A stretch of 35,273 nt of DNA, from IMG/VR virus record IMGVR_UViG_3300042561_001029, positions 1-35,273 of that record; one strand, 5' to 3'. Both the position numbers and the translations under genes were made by a program. The DNA comes from a virus. Of this stretch, positions 20,706-29,539 are shown piece after piece (the first letter of the stretch is position 1; each line of letters starts with the position of its first letter). The notes under the pieces are model-generated. The model had not been told where the DNA came from and did not search any database. It saw nothing but the letters and a program-made list of their open reading frames with translations.

Positions 20706-21632
20706 ATGAGTCTCTACAGTTTAGTTGAAGCAGCAAATGAGATCACTCCGACAATCCAACTATGGACGCAGCGGAGTGCAGACACCACGCTTAACGCGAT
20801 GGTGACCTGGAGCGACACGGAAGCGTATTACTACGATTTCCAAAAGGGTGGTGACGATGCAATTATTTTCGCTAACGCATGGCAACGGGACTACACATTA
20901 CCCAGTGGTGTGATGACGCCAGCAGCAAGCGGAACAGCGACACAAGTAAAGACTGGCGCGATCCTCGAAGCGGCGTTGTCGATGAGGCTGGCTGGCACCT
21001 CGGATACGTATTACTTTTTTCCGGATCACGGAACGCCGACGTGCTTTTTGGTTGCTCGGAATTGGTGGCGTGATGGGGTCGAACTGACGGCCGTTGGGAC
21101 TAATTACGTCAAATGCGAAAACACAGTGATTGATTCGCTCTATGACTGCATCCACCCGGACCAAGCTGACCCGTTGGCTCGGATGCGAATTATGCACACG
21201 ATCACCAAGAGCCATGTGCAAGCCGATGTTGCGGTGGAGTTTAAGCGGTCGTGTCAGATCAGTGATGGGTACTCGATCATGACCGCGGCTTCTGGAATGA
21301 CCTCGCCACGACTAGCGGCGGTCAGTGTCAATGCACCGGCTGAAGCAATGGCACTTACGGGGTCGAATCAAGCAGCTACAGGCCAAGGCGGTGTGACTGG
21401 TATCGCGATGGGCAAAAGCGGAGTCTCGACGGTTATTGTTGCGGATTGGCCGTCGATTGATCGTGTGTTGAACAACGAGGAATTTACGGACGCGAGTTTG
21501 TTTCAGTGGTTTATTGCGAGCACGAATAAGTTCTACAATCAGCCTTTCAACGACTGCCAGATCCCGATTGGTAGAACGTTCCGTTGGACGGGTCGCTGGC
21601 GGCTGGCTGAATGGGAGTCGATTCTGACATGA
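20706..21632 (+). CDS. hypothetical tail-region protein
   Basis: It has 308 residues. Mixed alpha/beta; no catalytic motif is recognised. Notable stretches are TTLNAMVTWSDTEAYYYDFQ, RLAGTSDTYYFFPDHGTPT and a C-terminal RTFRWTGRWRLAEWES. It is the last gene of the tail-tip block, followed by a non-coding stretch and the terminase genes. It may be a virion surface protein. Confidence 0.65.
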   Translation: MSLYSLVEAANEITPTIQLWTQRSADTTLNAMVTWSDTEAYYYDFQKGGDDAIIFANAWQRDYTLPSGVMTPAASGTATQVKTGAILEAALSMRLAGTSDTYYFFPDHGTPTCFLVARNWWRDGVELTAVGTNYVKCENTVIDSLYDCIHPDQADPLARMRIMHTITKSHVQADVAVEFKRSCQISDGYSIMTAASGMTSPRLAAVSVNAPAEAMALTGSNQAATGQGGVTGIAMGKSGVSTVIVADWPSIDRVLNNEEFTDASLFQWFIASTNKFYNQPFNDCQIPIGRTFRWTGRWRLAEWESILT

Positions 21633-21854
21633 TCGCGATTCGAACGCGCGTTTTTCGGTGTATCGAAATGAGACAGAAAAAAAACGAAAAAAGGGGGGTG
21701 GTTTTGGGTCCCTATCGCTTGACACGATTTCCTGCGGGCGGGAAATCAGCGTGAAATTTTGAGACACAGTCCGGCGCTTGTCAATTTTTTTTGGTGAGGT
21801 GGATAGAAAAACACAAAACGAGAAAACGACAAATGACGCGGGGAGGGGGAACGT
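21633..21854. promoter_or_regulatory. non-coding region upstream of terminase (candidate cos/pac and promoter)
   Basis: This 222-base stretch has no gene. It holds a perfect 10-bp palindrome AACGCGCGTT followed by more T (21643-21654), a near-palindrome with arms GATTTCCTGC (21726-21735) and GCGGGAAATC (21738-21747), homopurine tracts with A8 and G6, and two CGCTTGACA/CGCTTGTCA copies. TTGACA begins near 21720. GGGGAGGGGGAAC is the ribosome site for the next GTG. By position just before the terminase genes it is the best place for a packaging site. Confidence 0.45.
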
Positions 21855-22256
21855 GTGGACGATCGGATCCTGTTGGATAAAGCCAAGCAGCATGATGACC
21901 TGAGATTGATTCGGCGAGCGATGAAACAACGATGGGAAATACCGGACCGAACCCGAGCTTTGATCATGGATCGATTGGCTTGCATTCTAGAAGCTGGTGC
22001 GGACGACATCGCATTAAAGGCCATCAGCGAGCTACGACACATGGAGGCGCAAAATCAAAAAGATGAACACAAGTACGTCGAACTCAAGATACAGCAGCAG
22101 CACGCTCGATTGGATGCTATCGCTACCGAACTCGGAGTTGATCCGCGTCTTATCGTCGATGCGACCGAGGCGTCGGGTGGCAGTGTTGACCGACCTTCGG
22201 AGCCACCGGCCAAAGCAAAGGGACGAGCGAAACAAGGACGTCGAAAGAAAACGTGA
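21855..22256 (+). CDS. putative terminase small subunit
   Basis: It has 133 residues from GTG 21855 with a strong GGGGAGGGGG ribosome site. The N-terminal part is helical and basic (DDLRLIRRAMKQRWEIPDRT), the centre is a long acidic/amphipathic helix that could oligomerise (ISELRHMEAQNQKDEHKYVE), and the C terminus is a flexible, highly basic tail (KAKGRAKQGRRKKT). Size, order of parts and position directly before the large terminase fit a DNA-recognising small terminase subunit. Sequence identity to known families is not evident to me. Confidence 0.7.
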   Translation: MDDRILLDKAKQHDDLRLIRRAMKQRWEIPDRTRALIMDRLACILEAGADDIALKAISELRHMEAQNQKDEHKYVELKIQQQHARLDAIATELGVDPRLIVDATEASGGSVDRPSEPPAKAKGRAKQGRRKKT

Positions 22257-24267
22257 GGCGCGATCGGAAGCGGCACGGGTTGAGATCCCGCCAGTGCTCG
22301 ACCCGAAGCGCCGAGCCAAATGTCTGGCCGATCCGCGGCTGTTTTTGCGAACCTACTTTCCGTCGATCTTCTTTTCGCCATTCGCCGACCACCACTTGGC
22401 AATGATCGCAGCGATCGAAGAGCGGGCAAAGTACGGCGGCGACAAGTCGGTCGCAGGCCCACGCGGTGAAGGCAAGACACAAGTCGCCATCGGCATGACT
22501 GTCTGGGCACTGCTAGCCACCGACCGACGGTTCATTGTGCTGATCGCCAAGAACGGCAAGAAGGCCAGGTCGTTGTTTAAGCAGATCAAAGCTAAGTTCG
22601 ACGATCCGGCGCGGTACCCACTCCTGGCTGGCGACTTTCCCGAGATCTCGATTCCGGTCGCAGCGCTGGCCGGTGCTCCACAGCGGGCGAGCAAGCAGCA
22701 CGTTGATGGCGTGTTAACGCGGATCGAGTGGAGTGCGGACCGAATGAGACTACCCGCCACCCCTGGCAGCCACTACGGCGGCAAGCGAGTAATCTACTTC
22801 GGCATGGACTCGGCGATCCGTGGCGAGTCCGAAGAAGGTGACCGACCCGACTTGGCCATCATCGACGACCCCGAGACCCGCGAGGCCGCGTTCAGCGAGA
22901 CCCAGCACTTTGAGATTGAGGAGATGATTGATCGCGATGTCGCCGGCTTGGCTGGACCAACCACAAAGCTCGCTCGTGTTGTGTTGACTACCGTGCAGAA
23001 CAAGCGCTGCTACAGCTACCGCGTTACTAATCCCAAGGTCAAGCCACAATGGGACGGCGTCTGCTACGGAATGCTGAAGCAATGGCCAGAGCGGCGAGAT
23101 CTGTGGGACGAGTACATTGCCGTCCGACAACAGGGGAAAGCCAGCGGCGACGTCTCTGGCCGCGAGGCCACCGCGTTCTATGTCGCCAACCAAGAGGAAA
23201 TGAAGCGGGGTGCGTTGTTGACCAACCCTTACCGATTTGTTTCGGCACCAGGCCCAGACGGCCAACCGTTGGAGTTGGACGCCCTGCAAGCATTTTTCAA
23301 CTTCGTGGCCGACTATGGCATGGCGTCGGCAATGTCCGAGCTGCAGAACGAGCCAGAGGACGACCAAGAAATTGCTTCGACGGTGATCACGCCTGGCGTG
23401 GTACAGAGGCGAGACAGCGGTTTGAGTCGCAACGAGGTTCCGCGAGTCGAAGGAGTGAAAATATTCGGCGGTTGTGACGTTGGTAAGTATGAGTCCTACT
23501 GGGTAAAGATCGCCGTCCACGGAAACGCCATCGTTCACGTTATCGACTATGGAGTGTCTCACACGTCACAAGAGATCAACGAAAAATCAGACCAAGAATC
23601 GATCGAGCGGGCTGTTCTACGATCGCTGCAACAGTGGCGAACGGAGATCATGGCCGAAAATCCGTTTGATTTCTGTTTGGTCGATTCTGGCACATTTACG
23701 AACGGCGTCTACGAATTTATTCGCCAGTCGGGTGGGATTCCATTTGCCGCAGCCAAGGGCCATGACACAAAACAGATGCGGTTCATCGGAGAGAATACCG
23801 ACGCAAAGTTGCACTACGAAAACTGTCGAGCAGACTTTCAGGGGCGCGAGGTTGGGTTGTGGCTGTACAACTTCGATTCTGTGCAGTGGAAAAAGCAAGT
23901 TCATCAGCGATTTATTACATCGACGTTCAATGAGATTGGCCAGCATCAAGACGGCACGTTGTCGCTCTGGCATGATCAATCTAAGATGACGCACAAAACG
24001 TATTCACACCACATTTGTGCCGAAATCTGGGAAGAGCGTTTTATCGAAGGCAAAGGATTAGTTGGCAAATGGGTACCGAAATCAAAACGAAATCACTGGT
24101 TGGACGCAACAGCGATGGCACTGGCAGCCGCGGGAGTGTTCGGATTCCGAGTGTTGCCGAAGACGCAGCCGCAGGCGAAACCGATACGGACCGAGAACAC
24201 CCAGAAGACCAGTCCACTAACCACACCACACGGCCGTCCGTTTTTGGCAACCGAACGAAATCGATAA
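22177..24267 (+). CDS. terL: terminase large subunit
   Basis: It has about 696 residues if GTG 22177 is the start (GAGG six bases upstream; the frame is open further 5' inside the small subunit gene). The ATPase has Walker A GPRGEGKT (94-101) and Walker B LAIIDDPE (about 226-233), followed by a coupling region VVLTTVQNK. The C-terminal RNase H-like nuclease has GGCDVGK, FCLVDSGTF and HWLDATAMALAAAG, supplying the acidic metal ligands. The motor cuts concatemeric DNA and pumps it through the portal. The length is above the common 450-600 residues because of an inserted middle region. It overlaps the small subunit gene by up to 80 bp. Confidence 0.92.
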   Translation: MAVLTDLRSHRPKQRDERNKDVERKREARSEAARVEIPPVLDPKRRAKCLADPRLFLRTYFPSIFFSPFADHHLAMIAAIEERAKYGGDKSVAGPRGEGKTQVAIGMTVWALLATDRRFIVLIAKNGKKARSLFKQIKAKFDDPARYPLLAGDFPEISIPVAALAGAPQRASKQHVDGVLTRIEWSADRMRLPATPGSHYGGKRVIYFGMDSAIRGESEEGDRPDLAIIDDPETREAAFSETQHFEIEEMIDRDVAGLAGPTTKLARVVLTTVQNKRCYSYRVTNPKVKPQWDGVCYGMLKQWPERRDLWDEYIAVRQQGKASGDVSGREATAFYVANQEEMKRGALLTNPYRFVSAPGPDGQPLELDALQAFFNFVADYGMASAMSELQNEPEDDQEIASTVITPGVVQRRDSGLSRNEVPRVEGVKIFGGCDVGKYESYWVKIAVHGNAIVHVIDYGVSHTSQEINEKSDQESIERAVLRSLQQWRTEIMAENPFDFCLVDSGTFTNGVYEFIRQSGGIPFAAAKGHDTKQMRFIGENTDAKLHYENCRADFQGREVGLWLYNFDSVQWKKQVHQRFITSTFNEIGQHQDGTLSLWHDQSKMTHKTYSHHICAEIWEERFIEGKGLVGKWVPKSKRNHWLDATAMALAAAGVFGFRVLPKTQPQAKPIRTENTQKTSPLTTPHGRPFLATERNR

Positions 24268-24311
24268 CGGTTCCACTGGCAGATGCCAATCTGGAAGGTT
24301 ACTGCACGCGG

Positions 24312-24473
24312 ATGATCAACGTCCGTTTGGATCGTCACCAGGGCATGGCGCTGAAGCGGCTTCGCCTCGGGCTAGAGAATGCTGGAGAAAAACTTGCGAA
24401 CGGCAGCGAGGTGTCCGACAACTCCAAGGTGATCCGTTGGATATTGGAGCAACTAGCAAAAGTCGAAGTGTAG
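24312..24473 (+). CDS. small ribbon-helix-helix-like protein
   Basis: It has 53 residues from ATG 24312; the frame is open further upstream inside terL, so a longer form is possible. The start MINVRLDRHQGMALKRLRLG looks like a strand followed by a helix, and EVSDNSKVIRWILEQLAKVE is a second helix, the order of an Arc/MetJ ribbon-helix-helix domain. It would bind DNA as a dimer. It sits between the terminase and portal genes, an unusual place for a regulator. Confidence 0.5.
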   Translation: MINVRLDRHQGMALKRLRLGLENAGEKLANGSEVSDNSKVIRWILEQLAKVEV

Positions 24474-24533
24474 CAACAAAACAACTTTCTTTTTGTTGGC
24501 AATGATTAATCGCCGGCCGTCTATTATGCCGGA
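24474..24533 (+). promoter_or_regulatory. short spacer with A+T-rich hairpin and -10-like box
   Basis: CAACAAAA pairs with TTTTGTTG around a CAACTTTCT-type loop near 24475-24499, and a TATTAT box lies just before the next start. The hairpin is weak and could be a partial terminator or an mRNA-end element. The -10 box may be fortuitous. Confidence 0.25.
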
Positions 24534-24806
24534 ATGCCAACACCAGATTTGGAAACGATCGAGCAGGCGTTGCTTGACAATGCCGACTATGACGAAACCG
24601 GCAGCGTGACAAAGGCCAAGGCTTTTGTGACTGCGGCGAGGCGATGGCTGATTCTATCGCCACAATCATCGTCGAATCAGAATAGCAGCATGTCTTGGGA
24701 CACTGCCACTATTCGCCAGATGCTGATCAGCGCAAATAACTTCATCGCCATCAACGCTGGCTCATCTGTTCGCCAACTGTCTGTCGGTACGGGGTGGCGT
24801 GGATGA
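24534..24806 (+). CDS. small head-region protein (gpW-like position)
   Basis: It has 90 residues and is mostly helical: ETIEQALLDNADYDETG, SVTKAKAFVTAARRWLI, TATIRQMLISANNFIAINAG. Position directly upstream of the portal gene, with the portal start overlapping its stop (ATGA), and its size match the lambda W type of head-to-tail joining protein. I infer this role from place and helical content; identity is not obvious. Confidence 0.6.
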   Translation: MPTPDLETIEQALLDNADYDETGSVTKAKAFVTAARRWLILSPQSSSNQNSSMSWDTATIRQMLISANNFIAINAGSSVRQLSVGTGWRG

Positions 24807-26374
24807 CTAAATACAAGACGCAATTCGCCCAGCGCAAGGCGGACATTAAAGCTGATTACGAAATGAGCCGCACTAGCCGGTTTGTTCGGCAGCGTCTCGG
24901 GACTGCCCCAATGGGCGGGTCGGCGGATTACCACTACCGCAGCGAATCCCAATACTACAACGACATGGAAAAGTGTCGCGACATGGACCGGAATGATTCC
25001 ATCGTCGGGCAAACCATTGATCGTTCAGTGGCAAATGTTGTTCAGGATGGGTTCACGCTTGAGCCAAAGACAGGCGATTCCAAACTGGACCTGGATCTGT
25101 GGCAGCGATGGCAAGACTGGGCTGGAAATCCCGACCAGTGTGATATTTCTGGCGAAATGTGTTGGCACGATTTTGAGTTGAAAGGGTATCGGTCGCACTT
25201 GATCGACGGAGACGCCACGATCACGCTGACCACCGAGGGGACGTTGCAATTTCTGGAAGCTCACACAATCCAGACAACGACTAGCATGGAGAACACGTTT
25301 TGCGGTGTGACGATGGACCAATACCGCAAGCGTTTGAAATTTTGGGTTATGCAAGACGGTCTGACTCCAAGTAAACAAAAGGAAAAAGCCAAGCCAATCG
25401 ACGTGCGCGACCCGAAGGGGCATCGCCAGATTTTCCAGATCTACAACCCTCGGCGAGCCAACCAAACCCGCGGAGTGTCAGCATTGGCACCGATTTTTTA
25501 CATCACTGGCATGCTCGAGGACATCAACTTCGCCAAGGTGGTGCAGCAGCAAATGGTCAGTTGCTTTGCGGTGTTTCGCCAGCGAGCGGCCTCGAACTCG
25601 ACTGACGGAACCCCGCCTTCGATGGCCGGTTATGGCGAATCTTCCACAGCGACCAGCGCGACCGGCCAAACGAAATACCTCGAGGGAATTGGACCTGGGA
25701 TGGAGATCATTGGGGCAGCTGGCGAGCAGCTGATGATGGACTCGCCAAAGGTTCCAAATGCTGAGTATTTTCAGCAAGTGCGAATGTTGCTGCAAATTAT
25801 CGGCGCGAACCTCGGTCTGCCATTGTGCTTGGTACTGATGGACGGCTCGGAGACCAATTTCAGCGGTTGGCGTGGTGCGGTGGACGAGGCCCGTAAGGGA
25901 TTCCGCGCTAACCAGGCAATGCTCAAGAAGCGGCAGCATCGGCCCATCTATGAGGGCAAGGTCCGCCAGTGGATCGAAAAAGACAGGGCGCTCAAAAGAA
26001 TTGCCGGCAAGCGAGGGATTAATATCCTCGGCCACGAATGGCACAGCCCTCAATGGAAGTACATCAACCCGCGTGAAGACTCGGAAGGCGATGCTGCTCG
26101 GATTCGCAATGGACAGACGAGTTATCGCCGACTTCACACCGACAACAGCACTGATTGGGAAACGATCGCCGAGGAACAGATCGCTGACACCGCATACGCG
26201 ATTGTTCGAGCCAAAGCCAAGGCCAAGGAGATCAACGATGAGTTCAACGACGGTGCCCCGGTCAATTGGCGCGATTTGATCAACCTAGTGACGCCGTCCG
26301 GTGTGACCATGAATTTGCAAGATCCTGAGGTGCTGAAAACGCAGCAGGAAACAGCCAAGGAGCCCATCCAATGA
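24803..26374 (+). CDS. portal protein (lambda-type)
   Basis: It has 523 residues from ATG 24803, which overlaps the previous stop. A frame from GTG 24794 is less likely. It has the features of lambda-like portals: early DRNDSIVGQTIDRSVANVVQ, the clip/stem region YNPRRANQTRGVSALAPIFY, LEDINFAKVVQQQMVSCFAV, and the conserved LMDGSETNFSGWRGAVDEAR, followed by EWHSPQWKYINPREDSEGDA. Twelve copies form the ring through which DNA enters and to which the tail is attached. The C-terminal 70 residues are helical and charged. The protease gene follows with ATGA overlap. Confidence 0.93.
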   Translation: MTKYKTQFAQRKADIKADYEMSRTSRFVRQRLGTAPMGGSADYHYRSESQYYNDMEKCRDMDRNDSIVGQTIDRSVANVVQDGFTLEPKTGDSKLDLDLWQRWQDWAGNPDQCDISGEMCWHDFELKGYRSHLIDGDATITLTTEGTLQFLEAHTIQTTTSMENTFCGVTMDQYRKRLKFWVMQDGLTPSKQKEKAKPIDVRDPKGHRQIFQIYNPRRANQTRGVSALAPIFYITGMLEDINFAKVVQQQMVSCFAVFRQRAASNSTDGTPPSMAGYGESSTATSATGQTKYLEGIGPGMEIIGAAGEQLMMDSPKVPNAEYFQQVRMLLQIIGANLGLPLCLVLMDGSETNFSGWRGAVDEARKGFRANQAMLKKRQHRPIYEGKVRQWIEKDRALKRIAGKRGINILGHEWHSPQWKYINPREDSEGDAARIRNGQTSYRRLHTDNSTDWETIAEEQIADTAYAIVRAKAKAKEINDEFNDGAPVNWRDLINLVTPSGVTMNLQDPEVLKTQQETAKEPIQ

Positions 26375-27414
26375 AACAGATCGTCATCGATGGGATCATC
26401 GGCAAGGGCGAAGGCGAATACCCGGCGTCGCAAATGCGTGCCGAACTTGAGGCGGCTGATGGCGGTCCCATCCACGTCACAATCCACTCGGAGGGCGGGA
26501 GTGTATACGAGGGTAATGCGATCCACGACATGCTGGTGAGCTACCCTGGCCGCAAGACGGCCACGATTCAATCGATGGCGTTTTCAATTGCTTCGTTTAT
26601 CGCCTTGGCGTTTGACGAGGTCGAAATCGCCCCCAACGGCTGGATGATGCTGCACAACCCTTACGTGATGGCTGAGGGGGATGGTAAGCATCTGGCAAAG
26701 GTGGCCAGCCAGATCGACGAGCTGCGAACCAAAATGGTTGACGGCTACGCCAAGCGAATGAAGGTAGATCCAGACCAGGTCGCGGCCATCATGGCAGATG
26801 AAACATTCCTGGACGCCGAAAAGGCTGTCAAACTTGGATTGGCGGATCGCGTGACCGCCAGCGGTTACACGTCATCACGCGAAGTTAAATCGTTGCACAA
26901 ACTTCCGCACGGCGTAGTGCAGGCGTTGTTTGGCAATTCACCTGACTTGAATAAGGAACCCCAAATGAGTCAGACAGTCACGCGAGTTGCCGCGACGGCC
27001 AAAGCCATCAAGGCAGCATTTCCCAAGGCCAAATCCGACTTCGTTGTGAAGTGCATGGAAAAGGAAATGACCATTGAGGAAGTGAAAGACGAGTACCTGG
27101 AGGAAACCGAAGAAGAAATGGCGACCCTCCGCGCTCAGCTTGAGGAAATGCAAGCCAAGCTCAAGGCGATGGAAGAAAAGGAAATGGCCAAAAAGGCCAA
27201 GGCCGCTGAGGACGACAAAAAGCCAGAGGCCAAAAGCGGTGTCCAGCCGGTGGCCCAGGTGACGACCGCGACCCGTGGCTCTGCCCGCGCTGCTTGGATG
27301 GGTGCCGTCCAGGCGAAGATGCAAAGCGGTCTGCCTCGCGAAAAGGCGATGGCTTCGGTCGACCGTGAAACGCCGGAACTGCGCCAGGCGTACCTGGACG
27401 AAATGAACAGCTAA
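26371..27414 (+). CDS. ClpP-like head maturation protease fused to scaffold
   Basis: It has 347 residues. The N-terminal 190 are a ClpP/S14-type serine protease: SMAFSIASFIALA with the nucleophile (S72), WMMLHNP with the histidine (H95), and MADETFLDAEKAVKLGL with the aspartate (D143). From about residue 215 the protein becomes a long charged coiled coil (EEMATLRAQLEEMQAKLKAM) and ends in a small helical domain, as expected for an assembly scaffold. An internal in-frame start at 26965 has its own good ribosome site. This matches lambda C with nested Nu3: the protease processes head proteins while the scaffold shapes the procapsid. Confidence 0.9.
   Translation: MKQIVIDGIIGKGEGEYPASQMRAELEAADGGPIHVTIHSEGGSVYEGNAIHDMLVSYPGRKTATIQSMAFSIASFIALAFDEVEIAPNGWMMLHNPYVMAEGDGKHLAKVASQIDELRTKMVDGYAKRMKVDPDQVAAIMADETFLDAEKAVKLGLADRVTASGYTSSREVKSLHKLPHGVVQALFGNSPDLNKEPQMSQTVTRVAATAKAIKAAFPKAKSDFVVKCMEKEMTIEEVKDEYLEETEEEMATLRAQLEEMQAKLKAMEEKEMAKKAKAAEDDKKPEAKSGVQPVAQVTTATRGSARAAWMGAVQAKMQSGLPREKAMASVDRETPELRQAYLDEMNS
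26965..27414 (+). CDS. nested in-frame scaffold protein (Nu3-like)
   Basis: This is an internal initiation inside the protease gene. ATG 26965 is preceded by TAAGGA at 26952-26957, seven bases away, a strong Shine-Dalgarno. The product would be 149 residues beginning MSQTVTRVAATAKAIKAAF, with the coiled coil and C-terminal domain of the parent and no protease. Lambda makes Nu3 from the C gene in the same way. Confidence 0.65.
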   Translation: MSQTVTRVAATAKAIKAAFPKAKSDFVVKCMEKEMTIEEVKDEYLEETEEEMATLRAQLEEMQAKLKAMEEKEMAKKAKAAEDDKKPEAKSGVQPVAQVTTATRGSARAAWMGAVQAKMQSGLPREKAMASVDRETPELRQAYLDEMNS

Positions 27415-27473
27415 GCGGCAGTCGCTTTGCTTTTTTGCTTTACCAAAGTTTTTGAAATTGGAGAACTCAAACA

Positions 27474-28160
27474 ATGAGTCAATATGTTGATGGAAATGAA
27501 AAGGCATTCACGGCGGACGAGGCAATTGCGTTGCATCTTCGCGTGAAGTTCGACTCGGATAGCCGAGTTACTCTTGCCGGTGCGACGGATGTCTCGATCG
27601 GGACGGCTGTCACTCCGGCATTCGCCGCCGCAGATGATATTACCGTTCGACTGCGAACCGCTGCGGGTACTCGCAAGATGGTTGCCAGTGAAGCGATCGC
27701 CGCAGGTGGTTTCGTTTACGCTGGGGCTTCTGGCAAGGTCGCTGCGGACGGTTCCGTTCTTGAAGGCGAAGCACTTGAAGCGGCATCCGCCGACGGCGAC
27801 GTAATCGAAGTTATGACGATTGGTTCTGCCAGCGTCATGGGCGGTTACATCGCAGCGGCACAGCAAGCCCTGAGCGGTGCTGGTGCGGTCAATGTGACCA
27901 CCTTCTACACCGCTTGGACAACGACCGGTGCAAATGCTGGAACGCTGGCCAACGGAACGTTCCCAGGCCAGTTGAAAAAGATCAAGCAGATCGTGGACGG
28001 CGGCGTAGGCACGTTGACACCAACCGCATTGACGGGCGGAACGACGATCGCTTTTGAAGATGCCGGCGACTACGCACTGCTGTTGTGGGACGGTGATAGC
28101 TGGGTTCCGATCGAACTTGGCAACGATGCGGACGGTGCGACCGCTCCCACTTTGGCTTAA
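27474..28160 (+). CDS. head decoration protein
   Basis: It has 228 residues, with ATG 27474 and GGAG upstream. It is rich in Ala, Gly, Thr and Val. The N-terminal half (KAFTADEAIALHLRVKF, ASEAIAAGGFVYAGASGKVA, EGEALEAASADGDVIEVM) is typical of capsid cement proteins of the DUF2190/lambda D-like kind. The C-terminal half (FPGQLKKIKQIVDGGVG) may be a second surface domain. It lies between the scaffold and the major capsid gene, as D does in lambda. Confidence 0.75.
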   Translation: MSQYVDGNEKAFTADEAIALHLRVKFDSDSRVTLAGATDVSIGTAVTPAFAAADDITVRLRTAAGTRKMVASEAIAAGGFVYAGASGKVAADGSVLEGEALEAASADGDVIEVMTIGSASVMGGYIAAAQQALSGAGAVNVTTFYTAWTTTGANAGTLANGTFPGQLKKIKQIVDGGVGTLTPTALTGGTTIAFEDAGDYALLLWDGDSWVPIELGNDADGATAPTLA

Positions 28161-28186
28161 CACACTTTTGAAACGGAGAACAGATC

Positions 28187-29173
28187 ATGGGACTTACCCA
28201 ATCAACAAGTGCGGCAACCGTCCGATCGGACTTGGCCGCTTTCATGGAATTCGATCTCGAGATGGAAAAGATCGGATACGTTGCCACGCAGGTATTGCCG
28301 GTGATCGAAACCGGACTGCAAGCCGACAACCCTGGCAAGGTGCCATTGGAGTCACTGCTGTTCCAAGCAGATTCCAAACGCAACAGCGGCGGACGGTACA
28401 ACCGGATCAGCGGCACGTTTGAGCGATGGACCTACGCAACCCAAGAAAACGGTATTGAAGAGCCGGTCGATGAACGCGACCTGCAACGTTACCGCGATCT
28501 GTTGTTGCTGGATCAAATCGCTTACGCTCGAGCTTTGGGCGTGGTGATGCGAAATCACGAGCAGCGAGTTGCTGCTGCTGTGTTCAACACCGGCACTTGG
28601 AATGGTGCGGCATTGACGACCGCAATCACCAATGAGTGGGACTCCAACCACAAGACGAACGCAGTTCCAATCGACGATGTCGAAGGTGCTGTTCGCAAGG
28701 TCTACGACGGATCTGGTTTGTGGTGCAACGCTTTGGTGATCAATCGCAAGGTTTTCAGAAATCTTCGCAACCTCGACCAAATCGTTGATCGGATCACGGC
28801 GTCCGGTGCCGGGAGTCCAGCAAAACCGTCAGACATCACTCCAGCGATGTTGGCGGCGGTGTTTGACTTGGACTACGTCATCGTGGCCGGTTCGTCAAAA
28901 AACAACGCAATCGAAGGACAAGCGGCTTCTCCGACTCAAATTTGGTCGGATGAGTACGCAATGGTTTGCCGCGTGGCTACCACCGCCGACATGCGAGAAC
29001 CTTGCATCGGCCGGACCTTCCACTGGGCCGCTGATGGGTCGAGCATTGGCGGAACAGTCGAGGAATACTTCGAAGAGCAATCGCGCTCTCGGATCATTCG
29101 CGTTCGCCATGATACGGACGAGGTGATCATGTACCCGCAAGCTGGTCACTTGTTGTCCAACGTCACAACCTAG
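28187..29173 (+). CDS. major capsid protein (HK97 fold, lambda E-like)
   Basis: It has 328 residues, with ATG 28187 and CGGAG upstream. It has the look of lambda-E/P2-like capsid proteins: an early helix SDLAAFMEFDLEMEKIGYVA, the loop RNSGGRYNRISGTFERWTYA, spine helices LLLLDQIAYARALGVVMRNH, and the C-terminal AMVCRVATTADMREPCIGRT with RIIRVRHDTDEVIM. It will form the icosahedral shell. Single gene, no frameshift, and spaced from its neighbours by short gaps with own ribosome sites, consistent with high expression. Confidence 0.88.
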   Translation: MGLTQSTSAATVRSDLAAFMEFDLEMEKIGYVATQVLPVIETGLQADNPGKVPLESLLFQADSKRNSGGRYNRISGTFERWTYATQENGIEEPVDERDLQRYRDLLLLDQIAYARALGVVMRNHEQRVAAAVFNTGTWNGAALTTAITNEWDSNHKTNAVPIDDVEGAVRKVYDGSGLWCNALVINRKVFRNLRNLDQIVDRITASGAGSPAKPSDITPAMLAAVFDLDYVIVAGSSKNNAIEGQAASPTQIWSDEYAMVCRVATTADMREPCIGRTFHWAADGSSIGGTVEEYFEEQSRSRIIRVRHDTDEVIMYPQAGHLLSNVTT

Positions 29174-29182
29174 TGGTGACCA

Positions 29183-29539
29183 ATGACGCTGTCACGCCAT
29201 GATCGCCGTTTTGCCACCAATGCGTTCGTTCAATTGCTTTTGCAGTTTGGCGAACCGTTGGCGTACCAATCCAGGCCTGGTCAAGAGCGTGACATCGTCG
29301 GAATCGTAGATCGGGAACCGCCTGTCGTCTATGACGGCGGCGGCAACCCGATTTATGGCGACTACGTGATCCGTGTCCACAACTCGTCAACTCGCGGAAT
29401 CCTGGACACTGAAGTCGACTACGGAAATCACTGCGTTAGCATCCGGTCGCGCCAGAGCGATGGTTCCTGTGTCGTTCTAAAAACAATCATCAGCAAAGAG
29501 TCGGAAGACAGTGGCGTACTGGTACTGAGGTTGCGATGA
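29183..29539 (+). CDS. head-tail connector / head completion protein
   Basis: It has 118 residues, beta-rich: FVQLLLQFGEPLAYQ, VDREPPVVYDGGGNP, YGDYVIRVHNSSTRGI. Position between the capsid and tail-terminator genes is that of small stopper or adaptor proteins that close the portal after packaging. No firm family match is claimed. The next gene overlaps its stop (ATGA). Confidence 0.6.
   Translation: MTLSRHDRRFATNAFVQLLLQFGEPLAYQSRPGQERDIVGIVDREPPVVYDGGGNPIYGDYVIRVHNSSTRGILDTEVDYGNHCVSIRSRQSDGSCVVLKTIISKESEDSGVLVLRLR

Noticed and set aside
21312-21929. 205-residue minus-strand frame over the pre-terminase spacer
   Set aside because: It covers the end of one good gene, the non-coding spacer and the start of the small terminase gene; composition is low quality with many Arg/Ser/Phe runs.
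22750-23562. 270-residue minus-strand frame inside the large terminase gene
   Set aside because: The opposite strand codes for a clear TerL with Walker and nuclease motifs; the reverse frame has no recognisable domain or operon context.
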